This document shows positions 1 through 9,068 of a stretch of 64,000 nucleotides of DNA, piece after piece. Under the pieces are notes generated by a model. The model saw only the letters and a program-made list of their open reading frames with translations, was not told the DNA's origin and did not search any database. Made by a program: the position numbers and the translations under genes. The stretch is from an uncultured Rhizobiaceae group bacterium (lineage in GTDB: Bacteria > Pseudomonadota > Alphaproteobacteria > Rhizobiales > Rhizobiaceae): NCBI GenBank assembly GCA_947501445.1, contig CANMVS010000003.1, positions 372,001 to 436,000 on the forward strand. Reading direction: 5' to 3'. The first letter of the stretch is position 1; every line of letters starts with the position of its first letter.

Positions 1-1
1 A

Positions 2-2128
2 AGTGCGGGTATCACAGCCGTTATTTCATCAGATTTGATTGGTGGAGGCGGCCTTAACAAAACTGATCTCGGAACACTGGTTCTTGCAGGCGACAATAGA
101 TTTACCGGTGGAACAACTGTTTCCGGTGGCACCTTGCAACTTGGTGCTGCAGAGCGACTGCTGAATAGTGGCTCTGTTGCCATTGCCAGCGGTGCAACGT
201 TTGATCTGAACGGTTTTGATGAAACAATTGGTGCATTGTCCGGTGCTGGCAATGTGACCCTCGGTGCCGGGTCTCTGACAACCGGCGACAGTACAAATAC
301 ATTGTTCTCAGGCATTGCATCAGGTTCAGGCGGATTGGTCAAAATGGGCAGTGGAACGCTTACCCTCACCGGAGAGAACACCTACACAGGTGACACCACG
401 ATATCTGCCGGCAGATTACAGATTGGCGATGGTGGTATAACGGGCAATCTGGCAGGCGAAGTTACAAACAACGCGCAAATGGCATTTAACCGTACTGATG
501 ACCTGGATTTTGGTGGCGTAATCTCAGGCACAGGTTCCCTGATCAAGGATGGCGCAGGTAATCTGACACTGTCTGCTGCCAACAGTTTTTCAGGTAATAC
601 AAATGTCAATTCGGGCTTCCTGACTGTCAACGGCAGCATTCTCGGCGGTGCATTTGTGAACAATGGCGCGACACTGGGCGGCACCGGAACCATCGGCAAT
701 GCAACCATTCGGTCCGGTGGAACACTGACTGTGGGCGGTGCAGGCATTGGTACATTGAATGCCAATGGAGATCTGGTGTTTGAGGTCGGGTCTGTTTTCC
801 GTGCCAGAATTGACGCAAGGGCCAATTCAGATCAGGTAATCGCGACCGGGACGACGACAATTTCCAACAATGGCACAATTCTGGATGTGTTTGGCTTGCC
901 GGGCGATTACCCCATCACCGACACCTATACGGTTTTGACATCGGCTGGTGGCGTCACCGGTGAATTTTCCGCCGTTCAGGACAATTTGCCCGACATTGAT
1001 CTGGAGGCAATTTATACCGGCAATGAAGTACGGCTGACCTACATCAAGGCAGCGGCGCTGGAAGGCACACCCAAGCAGATTTTCCCGTCCGCCCTGGCTG
1101 CCGGGCTCGATGTAGCCAATGGTTTTACACAAACACTGCGCCGCCGCGGCGGCCTGTATAACAGAGCCGATGGAACCCGAATTGGATCCGCCGCCGGGTT
1201 TAATTTTGGCAATGCTGGCCGGCAAACACCTGAAACGGGTGCCGGCCTGGCACAATCGGCAACAGAGCCCAATTCCGGCATTTGGGGGGCGGCATTTGGT
1301 GATACATCCAAAACAAATTCATCCGGATCCACACCCGGCTGGGATAGTGAAAGCGGTGGTTTGATTGGTGGCTTTGAACATCGTTTCAGTGGCCGACCTG
1401 CAACTATCGGAATAGCAGTCGGTTACAGCCAAACGAATGTAACAAGCGGTAGCTCCAAATCTGATATCGAAAACGTGCATGTGGGAGCCTATGGGGCAAT
1501 GGCTAAAGGCGCACTCAGCGTATCCGGTGCCGTGTCCTATACCCATCAGTCGTATGATTTTAGCCGTCTGGTCGATCTTGGCGTCGGCGGAAGTGCAACG
1601 GCAAGAAGCGATGCCACCGGCTACACCGTGGCCGCATCGGGCGAGGTGTTTTACAATATCGCTGGATCGGGTGATGGGGCCGAACTGGTATCTGGCCGTA
1701 CCATTCGTTTCGGCCCGCTTGCAACCATGGATGCTGCCTATGGGGTTCGCGACAGTTTGACTGAAACAGATGCCGGCATCCTCAATTTAGCCCTTGGCAA
1801 GGATGATGCCCAGCAGATGACTACGGGTCTGGGTATGGCCATTGGCATGACGCATAGCGTCGGAACCTTACGGGTAAATGTAGATACCCGTGTCGCCTGG
1901 GAACATGTGTTTGGTGATGCGGCCGTCTCGTCCACGGCAAGCATTCCGCTGGCAAATGCAACATTTGTTACCAATTCAGCAGGAATTGACCGCAACAGAA
2001 TTGCCATTGGTTTTGGCACAGCCCTGCATTTTTCTGACACCATCAGTACGCATCTTCGCTATGATGGCGCTTTCTCACAATCCTCACAGGACCATCAGGG
2101 ATCAGCTGGCCTCAGCATCAAATTCTGA
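2..2128 (+). CDS. Autotransporter, passenger repeats plus C-terminal beta-barrel (5' end outside window)
   Basis: The reading frame is open from the first full codon of the window, so the signal peptide and most of the passenger lie to the left; 708 residues are visible. The visible N-terminal part is built from glycine-, threonine- and asparagine-rich repeats of the passenger-associated (PATR) type, for example GSGTLTLTGENTYTG, which form a right-handed beta-helix. From about residue 400 the sequence changes to amphipathic beta strands and ends in GLSIKF, a terminal aromatic residue typical of outer-membrane barrels recognised by BamA. This is a type V secretion protein that exports its own passenger to the cell surface, probably an adhesin or a structural surface protein. 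No protease or lipase motif is visible in this part. The gene ends at a hairpin and faces the monooxygenase gene tail to tail. Confidence 0.9.
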   Translation, partial: SAGITAVISSDLIGGGGLNKTDLGTLVLAGDNRFTGGTTVSGGTLQLGAAERLLNSGSVAIASGATFDLNGFDETIGALSGAGNVTLGAGSLTTGDSTNTLFSGIASGSGGLVKMGSGTLTLTGENTYTGDTTISAGRLQIGDGGITGNLAGEVTNNAQMAFNRTDDLDFGGVISGTGSLIKDGAGNLTLSAANSFSGNTNVNSGFLTVNGSILGGAFVNNGATLGGTGTIGNATIRSGGTLTVGGAGIGTLNANGDLVFEVGSVFRARIDARANSDQVIATGTTTISNNGTILDVFGLPGDYPITDTYTVLTSAGGVTGEFSAVQDNLPDIDLEAIYTGNEVRLTYIKAAALEGTPKQIFPSALAAGLDVANGFTQTLRRRGGLYNRADGTRIGSAAGFNFGNAGRQTPETGAGLAQSATEPNSGIWGAAFGDTSKTNSSGSTPGWDSESGGLIGGFEHRFSGRPATIGIAVGYSQTNVTSGSSKSDIENVHVGAYGAMAKGALSVSGAVSYTHQSYDFSRLVDLGVGGSATARSDATGYTVAASGEVFYNIAGSGDGAELVSGRTIRFGPLATMDAAYGVRDSLTETDAGILNLALGKDDAQQMTTGLGMAIGMTHSVGTLRVNVDTRVAWEHVFGDAAVSSTASIPLANATFVTNSAGIDRNRIAIGFGTALHFSDTISTHLRYDGAFSQSSQDHQGSAGLSIKF

Positions 2129-2138
2129 GTTTACCAAA

Positions 2139-2176
2139 GCCACAGAAACTTGAGTTGAGCCTCAGGTTTCCGTGGC
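2139..2176. terminator. Bidirectional hairpin between convergent genes
   Basis: A 16-base stem (2139-2154 with 2161-2176) closes over the six-base loop TTGAGC, with two G-U type pairs on one strand. It lies between the autotransporter stop and the 3' end of the monooxygenase, so it can serve both transcripts. There is no long T-run after it, which lowers confidence in intrinsic termination. Confidence 0.5.
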
Positions 2177-2230
2177 TGCCGGATCAGGATCTCGCATGGA
2201 CCACAACGCCTGACCGAGCGTGCCTTTGCA

Positions 2231-3742
2231 TCACAAAGGTGTCTTGACCTGGCCGTTGTAGATGAACTCGGGACCATCAAGATCAATCGCCGGTATCTCA
2301 TCCTTGTCGCGCCAGTAATCCTGTGTGTGCTGCCATTCCGGCCGATCGCCGGCCTTTGGCATCAGGTGTAAACTGCGCTTTATGTAGTTGGGGTTGAAAT
2401 CCTCGTCGCTGACCCAGTCACCGATCTGCATGTCAGCCTCTTCAGGTCCTGGTGCAACCGCTACCGCGCCTGCGCCCGTTTCTTTCATGTGGGTCATCAA
2501 GCGGCAAAAGAAGTCAGCAACCAGATCAGCACGCAATGTCCAGCTTGCGCGAAAATAGCCAAATACCGAAACGAGATTGGGCAGGCCCGTGCACATCATG
2601 CCGCGATAGGTGAGCGTATCGTGTAGATTGACGACTTTGCCGTCGACCTCAAAAGCGATATCACCGAAGGCATTCATGTTGAAGCCCGTTGCGGCGACAA
2701 TCAGATCTGCATTCAGTTCTTCACCGGATTTTAGAAGAATGCCTGTCCTGGTAAAACACTCGATCTCGTCGGTGACAACGCTGGCGCGGCCTGCAGCGAT
2801 ATTCGTAAACAAGTCGGCGTTCGGGACAAAGGCAATGCGTTGGCGCCAGGGGCGGTAGCTTGGCGTGAAGTGTTTTTCGATGTCGTAGTCCGGGCCCAAA
2901 AGACGCCTCACTTCGCCTATCAGTTCCTCTTTGACCGCCTCAGGCTCTTCGAAAGTGCGCGCGGTAAAAGCGGTTTGATCATGGAGGATTTGTTTGCGTG
3001 TGATTTCATGGACCCAGGATTCATCGATCTCAAGTTTGCGCAATGTCTCGGCGATCTCAATCGCATTACGCCCGGTGCGAAAAAACGTCGGGGAGCGTTG
3101 CAGCATTGTGACATGGGCCGCCTTGTCACACATATTCGGAATGATCGTCGCTGCGGTGGCGCCGGAACCGATGACAACAACCTGCTTGTGCGCATAGTCG
3201 AGATATTCGGGCCATTCTTCCGAATGTACAAGCTGCCCTTCATACTGGTCCATAAAGGGCCAGTCGGGCCAATAGCCTTCATTGTGGCGATAGTAACCCT
3301 GGCCCATATACAGAAAATTGGCGGTGAAACGGCTTTCCCTGCCGGTATCGGGTTGCCGCGCGACGACCGTCCAAAGATTGTCAGAGCTTGACCAGGTAGC
3401 CGAGGTGATGCGGTGGCGATAACGGATGTGGCCGGCAAGGTCATTTTCGTCGATGACCTCACCCATATAGGCAAGGATTTCTTCTGCCGTGGCAATCGGC
3501 GGGCCAACCCAGGGTTTGAACCGGTAGCCAAATGTGTGCAGATCGCTGTCGGAGCGAATGCCGGGATATTTGTGCGACCACCAGGTGCCGCCAAAGGTCT
3601 CAAAAGCCTCAAGCACAACAAAGCGGGTGCCAGAGCACTGTTTTGTCAGATGATAGGCCGCATTTATCCCGGATATTCCGGCGCCAACGACGAGAACATC
3701 AAAGTGTTCGGGCATTTCATCATCCGCCGACACTTGTGTCAT
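2231..3742 (-). CDS. Flavin-containing monooxygenase, Baeyer-Villiger type
   Basis: The 503-residue protein has an N-terminal FAD Rossmann motif GAGISG (residues 20-25), then GGTWWSHKYPGIRSD typical of FMO/BVMO enzymes. The fingerprint Y167-x-G169-xxx-H173-xxx-W177-P178 matches the BVMO pattern FxGxxxHxxxW(P/D) apart from the first aromatic, and an NADPH Rossmann motif GSGATA follows near 192. It should use NADPH, FAD and O2 to oxygenate a ketone or a soft heteroatom; the substrate cannot be told. The start at 3742 is chosen because AGGGG lies about five bases upstream; the open frame extends further to 3808 but without a ribosome site, and M at 3715 is also possible. It appears to be a single-gene unit convergent with the autotransporter. 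Confidence 0.85.
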   Translation of the reverse strand: MTQVSADDEMPEHFDVLVVGAGISGINAAYHLTKQCSGTRFVVLEAFETFGGTWWSHKYPGIRSDSDLHTFGYRFKPWVGPPIATAEEILAYMGEVIDENDLAGHIRYRHRITSATWSSSDNLWTVVARQPDTGRESRFTANFLYMGQGYYRHNEGYWPDWPFMDQYEGQLVHSEEWPEYLDYAHKQVVVIGSGATAATIIPNMCDKAAHVTMLQRSPTFFRTGRNAIEIAETLRKLEIDESWVHEITRKQILHDQTAFTARTFEEPEAVKEELIGEVRRLLGPDYDIEKHFTPSYRPWRQRIAFVPNADLFTNIAAGRASVVTDEIECFTRTGILLKSGEELNADLIVAATGFNMNAFGDIAFEVDGKVVNLHDTLTYRGMMCTGLPNLVSVFGYFRASWTLRADLVADFFCRLMTHMKETGAGAVAVAPGPEEADMQIGDWVSDEDFNPNYIKRSLHLMPKAGDRPEWQHTQDYWRDKDEIPAIDLDGPEFIYNGQVKTPL

Positions 3743-4100
3743 CAGGCCCCTGTTTCGAAGATAAATTACACACCAGCACACACTGGCATCGCCGCTGTCC
3801 GGATGCAACCACGCAGCCGGATCACGCCGTGGTTCCTGCCCGTTTCAACGGTGGCTTACCGATACCTCTATCGCGGTTGACCGCATTCCTCATGACGCGC
3901 CTTACTATTGCCCACGGCAACAATTTTCAGAACCCTGTTGACCTGTTTTCGACGTTTCCATCGGCCTTCCCGGCATATCCCGCAAGAAGCGTGGAAGCCG
4001 TGTTTTACAGGAAAACACAGATTTTGATTCCCGGGAAAATGACGAGAGAATAGACAAATAGCGTTTCTATTCAATGTTTTGAGGCGTTTCAAGAAAATGA

Positions 4101-4128
4101 TTGACAAAGTTTTCAGTTCAGTCATCCT
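4101..4128 (+). promoter_or_regulatory. Sigma-70-like promoter of the sugar operon
   Basis: A perfect -35 hexamer TTGACA (4101-4106) is followed after 16 bases by CATCCT (4123-4128), a weak -10. The predicted start point falls inside the LacI-type operator at 4134-4147, the arrangement expected for steric repression. Confidence 0.5.
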
Positions 4129-4133
4129 GAATG

Positions 4134-4147
4134 TGGAAACGTTTCCA
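4134..4147. promoter_or_regulatory. Perfect LacI-family operator palindrome
   Basis: TGGAAACGTTTCCA is a perfect 14-base palindrome with the central CG typical of LacI/GalR-family operators. It lies 24 bases before the GTG start of the aldolase gene and just after the predicted -10. The only LacI-family gene in the window sits at the far end of the same cluster, so it is the natural candidate to bind here. That link is inferred. Confidence 0.75.
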
Positions 4148-4170
4148 TGTTTTGATACGGAGTAATAATT

Positions 4171-4998
4171 GTGAAGACAGCCAGGCTCAACAGGCTCTTT
4201 GCTGAATCCGGAAATTGCTTTGACGTTGCCATTGACCACGGCATGTTCAACGAAGGCAGTTTCCTTGGCGGCATTGAAAATATGTCGACTGCCATCACCA
4301 GGGTTGCCGCTGCCGGGCCCGACGCAATACAGCTGCCACCGGGCACCGCACCAATCCTGCAAGCCATTGTTGGCAAAGATCGACCTGCACTGGTCCTTCG
4401 AACAGATATTGCCAACGTTTATGGCTCGCCCCTGCCAAGGGTCCTGTTTTCCGAAGTCATAGCGAACCCGGTGGAACAGGGGGTCGCGCTTGATGCCGCC
4501 TGTGTTGTCGTGAATCTGCTCCAGTTGCCCGATCAGCCTGAAATTCACCGCGCCTGCATCCAAAATATCAATGGGCTCAAGCGCGAGTGTGAAATTTATG
4601 GAATGCCACTGATGGTGGAACCACTGGTCATGCGGGACAACAATCAGCACGGAGGCTATATGGTGGACGGCGATATCAGCAAGATATTACCGCTGGTCCG
4701 TCAAGCCGTGGAACTTGGTGCAGATATCGTCAAGGCAGACCCATGCGATGACGTGTCCAACTATCATCGGGTGATCGAAATTGCACAGGATGCTCCCGTT
4801 CTGGTTCGCGGTGGTGGTCGGGTCTCAGACCGTGAAATTCTCACCCGGACAAAGGACCTGATGGACCAGGGCGCGCGTGGAATAGTCTACGGCCGCAATG
4901 TTGTCCAACATAACAATCCCGCTGGAATGACAAGCGCGTTGATGGCAATCGTCCACAATGGTGCATCGGTCGACAGTGCCATTGGCCATTTGGCGTAG
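4171..4998 (+). CDS. Class I aldolase, DhnA/FbaB/LsrF family
   Basis: The 275-residue protein belongs to the DhnA-type (COG1830) class I aldolases. It has the family motif AIDHG (residues 20-24), a likely Schiff-base lysine K188 in GADIVKADP, and the phosphate-binding segment VRGGGR near 211. Such enzymes cleave or form ketose-phosphate carbon bonds through a lysine imine. As first gene of an isomerase-kinase-aldolase set it should cleave the phosphorylated ketose made by the kinase into two small carbon units; the exact ketose phosphate is unknown. It starts with GTG, with ACGGAG nine bases upstream, and has its own operator and promoter in front. It could instead be a transaldolase-like enzyme such as LsrF. 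Confidence 0.8.
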   Translation: MKTARLNRLFAESGNCFDVAIDHGMFNEGSFLGGIENMSTAITRVAAAGPDAIQLPPGTAPILQAIVGKDRPALVLRTDIANVYGSPLPRVLFSEVIANPVEQGVALDAACVVVNLLQLPDQPEIHRACIQNINGLKRECEIYGMPLMVEPLVMRDNNQHGGYMVDGDISKILPLVRQAVELGADIVKADPCDDVSNYHRVIEIAQDAPVLVRGGGRVSDREILTRTKDLMDQGARGIVYGRNVVQHNNPAGMTSALMAIVHNGASVDSAIGHLA

Positions 4999-5007
4999 GG
5001 CGATCAT

Positions 5008-6168
5008 ATGGCTCAGAAATCCATCCGGTTTGGTGTTATTGGCTGTGGCCTCATGGGGCGGGAATTTGCCAGTTCGGCTGCACGGTGGCTTCACCTCAAT
5101 GATGCACCTGCCCGTCCTGAAATCGTTGCAGTCTGTGACACCGATACCCGGCTGATGGATTGGTTCGGTGAGCATGTACCAAGCGTGACGCAAAAAACCG
5201 CCGACTATCGCGAGCTGCTTGCCAACCGGGATGTTGACGCCGTCTATTGCGCTGTGCCGCATGTACTTCACGCAGAAATTTACCCTCAGATCATTGCTGC
5301 CGGTAAACATTTCCTCGGTGAAAAACCATTCGGTATGGATCTTGAGCAAAACAGAATTATCCAGACTGCCCTGGATGCCAATCCCGACGCACTGGTCAGA
5401 TGCTCCTCGGAGATGCCTTTCTTCCCCGGTGCGCAAAGGGTCATGGAGCTTGCCCGATCCGGCGAGATGGGTGAGATTTTGGAGGTGGAAGCCTCATTTT
5501 TGCATTCTTCCGACATTGATCCGAACAAGGTGATCAACTGGAAGCGCATTGAAACCATCAATGGCAACTACGGGTGTATGGGTGATTTGGGCATGCATGT
5601 TTTGCATATCCCCTTGCGTCTTGGATGGCGACCGGATCAGGTTTCGGCTTCTCTGGTCAAGCGGGTAAGCCAGCGCCCCAACGCTCAAGGCGACATGGTT
5701 GCGTGCAATACATGGGACAATGCGACCATAACCGCAAACGTGCCGCACAAGGGTTATGAATTTCCCATGGTTTTGAAAACATGGCGTATTTCACCCGGCG
5801 ATTCCAACAGCTGGAGCCTGCGTATTCTGGGGATGAAAAAGAGTGCTTTCTTCTCCACCAAAAACCCGCGCCAGTGGCAGTGGATGAACTATGAATCCGG
5901 TGGGGATCAGGTCTGGCAGGTACAGGACCTTGGCTATCAATCCCTGTTTCCGGCCATAACCGGTGGAATTTTTGAATTCGGTTTTGCCGATGCCATTCAG
6001 CAGATGTGGGCCGCATTTCTGCATGAATTGGCGGGTGGAAATGCCAACGGGTTCCATTGTGCAACGCCGCAGGAGGCCTCGGATCATCATGCGATCCTGA
6101 CTGCCGCCCTGCAGGCGGGGTTGTCCAGACAAACCGTGCGCGTCGATTATGCGGGTGCGACCTCATGA
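5008..6168 (+). CDS. Gfo/Idh/MocA family NAD(P)-dependent oxidoreductase
   Basis: The 386-residue protein has the N-terminal dinucleotide motif GCGLMG (12-17) and the catalytic EKP motif at 105-107, followed by the long C-terminal beta-sheet domain of the Gfo/Idh/MocA family. Members oxidise or epimerise sugar or inositol hydroxyl groups with NAD(P). It follows the aldolase by nine bases and overlaps the next gene by ATGA, so it belongs to the same transcript. In this setting it probably oxidises the imported sugar or interconverts it with a keto form before isomerisation; this role is inferred from position only. Confidence 0.85.
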   Translation: MAQKSIRFGVIGCGLMGREFASSAARWLHLNDAPARPEIVAVCDTDTRLMDWFGEHVPSVTQKTADYRELLANRDVDAVYCAVPHVLHAEIYPQIIAAGKHFLGEKPFGMDLEQNRIIQTALDANPDALVRCSSEMPFFPGAQRVMELARSGEMGEILEVEASFLHSSDIDPNKVINWKRIETINGNYGCMGDLGMHVLHIPLRLGWRPDQVSASLVKRVSQRPNAQGDMVACNTWDNATITANVPHKGYEFPMVLKTWRISPGDSNSWSLRILGMKKSAFFSTKNPRQWQWMNYESGGDQVWQVQDLGYQSLFPAITGGIFEFGFADAIQQMWAAFLHELAGGNANGFHCATPQEASDHHAILTAALQAGLSRQTVRVDYAGATS

Positions 6169-6830
6169 AGCGCTCACAGGTCAATGCAGCCCTGGCTGAA
6201 GCACAAGCCCTGTTGAAGGAATTCAGATGGACCCTTCCAGCCTGGGCTTACTGGAGCAATGCCGAATATAAAGCCAATCCCGATCTGGCCGTCCATTTGA
6301 ACCGCCATCAGATGGGATGGGACGTGACTGATTTTGGGTTGGGTGATTTTGATCGCCGTGGGCTGACATTATTCTGCGCCCGAAATGGTGTCGGCCATGA
6401 TGAGAATTCCATCCCATATGCTGAAAAACTCCTATTCATCAAGGAGAACCAGGAAACACCATTTCATCGACATCTGAAAAAGATGGAAGACATTATCAAC
6501 CGTGGTGGCGGCAACCTCATCGTCGAGTTTTGCCACCAGCATGTTGAGGACAGGGAACCGATTACGATTTCGGTTGATGGATTGCGCCAGACTGTTGCGC
6601 CGCGTGAACCCGTTCGGCTGGCACCCGGCCAGAGTGTGACGATGGCCCGCAGCCTTTATCACAGATTCTATGCGGAAGCCGGATGCGGGACTGTGCTTGC
6701 AGGTGAGGTGTCGCAAATCAATGATGACAATGGCGATAATTATTTCTTGCAGGACATTGGCCGCTTCTCTTCGATTGAAGAGGACGTGCCACCCATGCAT
6801 CCCTTGTGGAATGAGGTTGGTGGATCATGA
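6165..6830 (+). CDS. D-lyxose isomerase family cupin
   Basis: The 221-residue protein matches the D-lyxose ketol-isomerase family (COG3822). The cupin metal site is visible as H101-x-H103-xxxx-E108 in TPFHRHLKKMEDI, with a fourth ligand H166 in LYHRF. Known members use Mn2+ to interconvert D-lyxose with D-xylulose and D-mannose with D-fructose. The start at 6165 overlaps the preceding stop (ATGA) and removes 36 unlikely residues from the longer open frame. It overlaps the kinase gene by four bases in turn, so the steps are translationally coupled. Family assignment is firm; the physiological sugar here is not known. Confidence 0.85.
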   Translation: MKRSQVNAALAEAQALLKEFRWTLPAWAYWSNAEYKANPDLAVHLNRHQMGWDVTDFGLGDFDRRGLTLFCARNGVGHDENSIPYAEKLLFIKENQETPFHRHLKKMEDIINRGGGNLIVEFCHQHVEDREPITISVDGLRQTVAPREPVRLAPGQSVTMARSLYHRFYAEAGCGTVLAGEVSQINDDNGDNYFLQDIGRFSSIEEDVPPMHPLWNEVGGS

Positions 6831-7873
6831 CCGCAACCACCAGCAAATCAGGTGTCGTTTGCGCGGGAAACTGGATTGTTGATACGGTCCATGGGATTGA
6901 TCAATGGCCGCAAAAAAACGATCTGGTACGCATCGATTCTCAAACCGTTGGTGTCGGCGGCGGTGCGGCGAATGTTCTGTCTGATCTGCGGTCTCTGGGC
7001 GCAGAGTTTCCGCTTGTTCCGGTTGGAAAACTTGGCCGGGACCAATACGCAGAGATTATTTTGAAGCACTGCAGGGAATTTGGGTTTCCACTGGATTTCC
7101 TGGTGCAGGATGACACAGCGCCCACAGCCCATACCCACGTGATGAACTTACCCGGTGATAGCCGCACGTTCTTCTACCAGGGTGGGACAAATGACACTTT
7201 TGATGCTGATGATGTGCCGATGGAACGGTTGGCAGAGCTTGATGCCAGGGTGTTTTACCTTGGATATCTCACCCTGTTGGGCAGACTGGATATTGTCCGC
7301 AGCGATGGCACAACCCAGGCAGGCGAGGTTCTGGAAAAGGCACAAGATAGTGGCATGAAAACCTGTGTCGACCTTGTCTCCACCAAAACGGCGCAGTTCG
7401 AGGCAATTGTTTGTGCCGCTTTGCCCTACATTGATTATCTGATTGTCAATGAGACGGAAATTGCCCGTACCTGTGGCAGTCCGGTTTTCGGCGAGGACGG
7501 CACGCTGGACAGCGACCTGCTTCTAACCGCAGCGCAATATGCATTGGATAACGGTGTCTCAACGGCCGTTATCGTTCATTGCCCACAGACTGCGCTATGG
7601 CTTGCAAAGGACAGCCTGCCGATTTGGTCAGAACCAGAACCCGTGGAGCCCCACGAAATAAAGAGCCCGGTAGGGGCGGGCGATGCTTTTTGTGCGGGGG
7701 TTATCTTTGGCATCCACGAAGGATGGAGCGCTGAACAGACTTTGAAACTGGCGCACAAGGCAGCCCGCGCGGCCCTTGGAGGACTAACCGCAACAGATGG
7801 GGTGAAACCCATTTGTGAATTATTGCCGAAATTTTCCCGCTCAAACCATGGGGCAGGAGATGGGAGACGTTGA
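6827..7873 (+). CDS. PfkB-family carbohydrate kinase
   Basis: The 348-residue protein has the ribokinase/PfkB fold signatures: GVGGGAANV near residues 42-50 for sugar binding and the anion-hole/catalytic motif GAGD at 283-286, with D286 as the base. It transfers phosphate from ATP to a sugar hydroxyl. With a ketose-forming isomerase before it and an aldolase in the same operon, a ketose 1- or 6-phosphate is the expected product. It starts inside the isomerase gene by ATGA overlap. The length is slightly above the usual 300-330 residues because of an extended lid region near 110-160. Confidence 0.85.
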   Translation: MTATTSKSGVVCAGNWIVDTVHGIDQWPQKNDLVRIDSQTVGVGGGAANVLSDLRSLGAEFPLVPVGKLGRDQYAEIILKHCREFGFPLDFLVQDDTAPTAHTHVMNLPGDSRTFFYQGGTNDTFDADDVPMERLAELDARVFYLGYLTLLGRLDIVRSDGTTQAGEVLEKAQDSGMKTCVDLVSTKTAQFEAIVCAALPYIDYLIVNETEIARTCGSPVFGEDGTLDSDLLLTAAQYALDNGVSTAVIVHCPQTALWLAKDSLPIWSEPEPVEPHEIKSPVGAGDAFCAGVIFGIHEGWSAEQTLKLAHKAARAALGGLTATDGVKPICELLPKFSRSNHGAGDGRR

Positions 7874-7903
7874 ACCAAAACTGATTTTCAAAGGGAGAAG
7901 ACG

Positions 7904-8869
7904 ATGAAGAACTTTACCAGACGTACATTGATGGGAACCGTTGGCGCGATAATGGCTGTTGGCATGAGTTGGCAGGCCCTGGCACAGGACAAACTCGTTA
8001 TAGCCAGTGTCGTTTTTCAGGGTGACCAATTCATGAAGTCTCTTCAGCAAGGCATTCGCGAAACTGCGGAAGGTGCGGGAGCGGAAGTCCTGGAGATTAA
8101 CATCAATAGCGATCAGGCGCGCGAAATTCAGGCGATCGATACCTATATCGCCCGTGGTGTTGACGCTATCATTATTGCGCCACTTTCAGCGACAAACTCA
8201 GCCGCTGCATTGAAGCGAGCGCGTGATGCCGGGATAACCGTTATTGCACTTAATGGTGGGCTGGAAGATGCAAGCATACCACACGCCACTTTTTCAACCG
8301 CCAATGTTGATCTGGGCCGTTCCACCGGTGGTGAGGCTGCCCGCTTTATTGCCGACCAGCTCAATGGCGAGGCCAAAATTGCAATTCTTGCATTCGCATC
8401 ACTCCTGCCCGAGCAAAGCGGGCAGCGCACCGATGGCTTCAAGGAAATGGCTGCGAAAGGCAACAACATTCAGGTTGTCACGGAACAGGATGCCTGGTTG
8501 CCGGAAAAAGCTGTCACAGTAGCGACGGATATTCTCACAGCCAATCCAGACGTGAATGTCATCTATGCCGCCAATGAGGGTGGTACGATTGGCGCCATGC
8601 AGGCTGTTCGCAATGCCGGGAAAGCAGGCAAGGTCTTTGTGTTTGGAATTGACGGTTCAGAGCAACTGGCCAAGGGGCTGATTGCCGGAGATAATGTTCT
8701 TCAGGCGGTGACGGCTCAATCGCCATTTGAAATGGGCAAATTTGGTGTTGAAGCCGCGCTGAACGTGATCGGTGGAAAGTCGGTAAATCAAAGCACAACA
8801 GTGCCTGCGCTGTTACTGGCCCGAAGCAATAAAGATGGTGTCATGAGCTTCCTTGAAGTGCTCAAGTAG
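7904..8869 (+). CDS. Sugar ABC transporter substrate-binding protein, RbsB-like
   Basis: The 321-residue protein starts with a signal peptide of about 28 residues (two arginines, a hydrophobic stretch, then QALAQ) and continues as a type I periplasmic sugar-binding protein of the Peripla_BP_4 class. The segment INSDQAREIQAIDTYIARGV matches the ribose-binding group. It should bind the sugar in the periplasm for the ATPase and permease downstream. It follows the kinase by 30 bases. A stable hairpin with T-run and a repeat element lie after it, which would let the binding protein be made in excess over the membrane parts. Confidence 0.9.
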   Translation: MKNFTRRTLMGTVGAIMAVGMSWQALAQDKLVIASVVFQGDQFMKSLQQGIRETAEGAGAEVLEININSDQAREIQAIDTYIARGVDAIIIAPLSATNSAAALKRARDAGITVIALNGGLEDASIPHATFSTANVDLGRSTGGEAARFIADQLNGEAKIAILAFASLLPEQSGQRTDGFKEMAAKGNNIQVVTEQDAWLPEKAVTVATDILTANPDVNVIYAANEGGTIGAMQAVRNAGKAGKVFVFGIDGSEQLAKGLIAGDNVLQAVTAQSPFEMGKFGVEAALNVIGGKSVNQSTTVPALLLARSNKDGVMSFLEVLK

Positions 8870-8879
8870 GTTTTTTGAC

Positions 8880-8919
8880 AACACCGGCTGCCCGGCGATG
8901 AACCGGTCGCCGGTGTTTT
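8880..8919 (+). terminator. Intra-operon terminator or attenuator
   Basis: A nine-base perfect stem, AACACCGGC (8880-8888) with GCCGGTGTT (8909-8917), is followed by a short T-run. It begins 11 bases after the stop of the binding-protein gene. Partial termination here would set the usual excess of binding protein over transporter. Confidence 0.7.
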
Positions 8920-8933
8920 CAGCCTCAGTTACT

Positions 8934-9033
8934 GGAGCAATTCAGGTTTTGACGGGTGCGGCAGAACCTGAATGCATCAACAAGATCAAAGGCCGACACC
9001 GTTGTCCCGTTTCTGGCAAAACGTGAAACAGTC
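8934..9033 (+). repeat. Two-hairpin intergenic repeat, copy A (full length)
   Basis: Full copy of the dispersed family: GGAGCA, then hairpin 1 (TTCAGGTTTTG ... CAGAACCTGAA, one mismatch), a linker ATGCATCAACAAGATCAAAGG, and hairpin 2 (CCGTTTC ... GAAACAG). It lies between the binding-protein and ATPase genes of the sugar importer, 35 bases before the ATPase start. Confidence 0.85.
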
Positions 9034-9068
9034 GAGGCAGAAGCTTTTGGCGTGGAGCGCTGGTACGC

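Larger units (their letters stand above)
3743..4170. other. Intergenic region between monooxygenase and sugar operon
   Basis: No credible gene is present in these 428 bases. The right third carries the promoter and operator of the sugar operon (listed separately). A small inverted repeat, GTGTTTT (4000-4006) with AAAACAC (4012-4018), is an additional possible protein site. The left part should contain the promoter of the monooxygenase, but no clear -35/-10 pair stands out. Confidence 0.6.

Noticed and set aside
3868-4650. Inverted frame of 260 codons over the sugar operon promoter
   Set aside because: It runs opposite to the aldolase gene and through the promoter and operator; no protein-like features.
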